A DNA stretch of 5,921 bases, taken from contig JARFQK010000053.1 of NCBI GenBank assembly GCA_029287815.1, positions 1 through 5,921 of the forward strand. Direction: 5' to 3'. The translations under genes and the position numbers were made by a program. Positions 4,883-5,921 of this stretch are shown piece after piece; position 1 is the stretch's first letter, and every line of letters starts with the position of its first letter. The notes beneath the pieces were generated by a model. The model ran no database searches. It had not been told where the DNA came from and saw only the letters and a list, made by a program, of their open reading frames with translations. Source of the stretch: Gammaproteobacteria bacterium. Its GTDB lineage: Bacteria > Pseudomonadota > Gammaproteobacteria > SZUA-229.

Positions 4883-5296
4883 TCACTCCGGAGCTTGTGC
4901 AAACTGCGGAATACCCTCTTCTATGTTGAACCAGAGCTGCTTCTCCTCACACCACATATGAGCATCGGGCTTTATCCACGAAGGGTCGTCAAGCGTGCCT
5001 GCTTTAAGGAAAAGAACACCCGGATATGCCTCACCTCGCCCGGATATCGGTGAGCCGCAACGTGTGCAAAAAGATCGATAAAACGCCTTGCCACCAGATT
5101 CATTACGTTCCTGGTAAACACCCAGCGTATCTCCGTTAATTGTGACTTGATCTTCAGGCATGGCGATGTTGAGAGAAAAAGCAGAGCCGGTATTCTTTTG
5201 ACGGGTGCTGCAGTGGCAAGCGACGACCATTTTCGGCTCAGCGTCCGATTCGTAGCGGATCGAGCCGCAAAGACAACCACCAGTGATTTTTGGCAT
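4883..5296 (-). CDS. GFA/CENP-V family zinc protein lacking one catalytic-site cysteine
   Basis: A 137-aa protein of the GFA family (glutathione-dependent formaldehyde-activating enzyme and relatives). It has GGCLCGSIRY (C8, C10) and FCTRCGSPI (C77, C80), which form the structural zinc site. The second site is normally CHCxxC; here it is CHCSTRQKNTGSAF, with C27 and C29 present but Arg at residue 32 where a third cysteine is expected. The codon is CGT, one base from TGT. The C-terminal PDAHMWCEEKQLWF (110-123) is also family-typical. Loss of the third ligand should weaken or change the catalytic zinc site. Many family members are not formaldehyde enzymes, so the substrate is unknown. AAGGAGG lies 4 nt before the ATG, an excellent start. 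It stands alone, convergent with the DUF2189 gene. Confidence 0.88.
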   Translation of the reverse strand: MPKITGGCLCGSIRYESDAEPKMVVACHCSTRQKNTGSAFSLNIAMPEDQVTINGDTLGVYQERNESGGKAFYRSFCTRCGSPISGRGEAYPGVLFLKAGTLDDPSWIKPDAHMWCEEKQLWFNIEEGIPQFAQAPE

Positions 5297-5348
5297 ATAC
5301 CCTCCTTTTCAGGTTCTTTTTTGGAATCATTTCACAGTTCACTGCGCA

Positions 5349-5379
5349 ACTATACGGCGTGCGAAGCATGACGTGTAAA
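5349..5379 (-). promoter_or_regulatory. Candidate promoter for the GFA gene
   Basis: On the minus strand TTTACA (5379-5374) and TATAGT (5354-5349) are 19 nt apart. The -10 is one base from consensus; the spacer is 2 nt longer than ideal. The leader would be about 45 nt and includes the strong Shine-Dalgarno site. Confidence 0.3.
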
Positions 5380-5432
5380 TGCCTGGTGGACTCAGCCGCG
5401 ACTGGCGCACTCGTTATATCGCTAAAAGTTGA

Positions 5433-5479
5433 TGGCCAAACGAAAGTGACCACCTTTGAGGTGGACTTTCGTTTGGTCA
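5433..5479. terminator. Long hairpin between arfB and the GFA gene, possible arfB terminator
   Basis: CCAAACGAAAGT (5436-5447) pairs perfectly with ACTTTCGTTTGG (5465-5476). CCACCT (5450-5455) pairs with AGGTGG (5459-5464) around a TTG loop, with GA bulged on the left side. Three further outer positions (5433-5435 with 5477-5479) can pair, one as a wobble. The stem of about 21 pairs lies some 55 nt past the arfB stop on the minus strand. The minus strand after it reads ATCAACTTTTAGC, only a short T-run a few bases away, so intrinsic termination is possible but not textbook. Two abutting transposon ends are an alternative reading. Confidence 0.45.
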
Positions 5480-5534
5480 GCCACCGGTAACTGCTTCTCA
5501 TTTGTCAACGACCCCTTTCATTTCAGGGCAGGGA

Positions 5535-5921
5535 TCACTCGATGACCTTACCGCGTAACGCCTTGTCGCGACTGCGCCGTTTCTTCTCGTCAAGCCGTTT
5601 TTCTCGCGATGCTCGGGTTGGTTTTGTCGCAATCCTCTTGCGACTGGTCCGCGCGGCGCGCCTGACTAGTTCAGCCAGCCGCTGCAACGCTGCTTCGCGG
5701 TTGCGTTCCTGGCTGCGAGCTTGCTGAGCCTTGATGACGATGATGCCGTCAGCAGTGATACGGCTGTCACGCGAAGCCAAAAGGCGCTCCTTGTAGAATT
5801 CGGGCAACGACGAGGCCCGGATATCAAAGCGCAAGTGGATCGCCGTTGAGACCTTGTTCACGTTCTGCCCGCCAGGCCCTGATGCGCGAATTGGGCTCAA
5901 CTCGATCTCGCTGAACGGGAT
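5535..5921 (-). CDS. arfB: ArfB (YaeJ) alternative ribosome-rescue factor, N-terminus cut by window edge
   Basis: 128 codons are visible on the minus strand, starting IPFSEIELSPIRASGPGGQ at the right edge. The GGQ motif (G17-Q19 of the visible part) sits in GPGGQNVNKVSTAIHLRF, the hallmark of ArfB and class I release factors. ASSLPEFYKERLLA and IVIKAQQARSQERNREAAL follow, as in YaeJ. The C-terminal tail (about 90-128) is rich in Arg and Lys; in ArfB this tail enters the empty mRNA channel of stalled ribosomes. The enzyme releases the nascent chain on ribosomes stuck without a stop codon. Full-length ArfB is about 140 aa, so roughly ten N-terminal residues are missing. The TTG at 5900 opens a possible frame, but the family match continues upstream of it, so it is not the start. 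A hairpin follows the gene. Confidence 0.93.
   Translation of the reverse strand: MPFSEIELSPIRASGPGGQNVNKVSTAIHLRFDIRASSLPEFYKERLLASRDSRITADGIIVIKAQQARSQERNREAALQRLAELVRRAARTSRKRIATKPTRASREKRLDEKKRRSRDKALRGKVIE

Noticed and set aside
1..5921. CRISPR array, tRNA or rRNA gene, or defence/toxin-antitoxin system
   Set aside because: I found no regularly spaced direct repeats, no cloverleaf with tRNA landmarks, and no gene pair with such signatures.

Overview
The window reads as a mid-GC proteobacterial chromosome segment, most likely beta- or gammaproteobacterial. The gene families point that way: a DUF2189 membrane protein, an ArfB/YaeJ rescue factor, a GFA-fold protein, a periplasmic amidohydrolase, and a remnant of a REP-associated tyrosine transposase (RAYT). 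Short intergenic repeats of the 'GTCATTGCGAGG...AGATTGC' type also fit. A species cannot be named from this sequence.

Layout, left to right. (1) The N-terminal 68 codons of a universal stress protein lie on the minus strand at the left edge, starting at a TTG that automated calling would miss. (2) Positions 207-962 hold no convincing gene. They do contain a 246-bp element bounded by 21-nt inverted repeats (20 of 21 match), with a long imperfect palindrome inside. (3) A small four-helix membrane protein follows on the minus strand. (4) Positions 1308-2078 are a gene-free patch with a decayed RAYT transposase, three small hairpins, one half of a dispersed repeat and a strong hairpin near the end of the next gene. 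(5) A 136-aa probable dimeric alpha/beta-barrel protein on the minus strand has a good ribosome binding site and a candidate promoter. (6) A secreted amidohydrolase is on the minus strand. (7) A divergent intergenic region carries a small inverted-repeat element. (8) A DUF2189 membrane protein on the plus strand converges with (9) a GFA-family protein that lacks one expected catalytic zinc cysteine. (10) After a perfect-armed hairpin comes arfB on the minus strand, cut by the right edge.

Most genes are single transcription units separated by repeat-bearing spacers. I see no operon of more than one gene and no defence, CRISPR or biosynthetic system. The accessory interest is the density of decayed small mobile elements (RAYT remnant, TIR-bounded element, dispersed repeat, hairpins), plus the Cys-to-Arg change in the GFA protein. 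No novel multi-gene system is supported.
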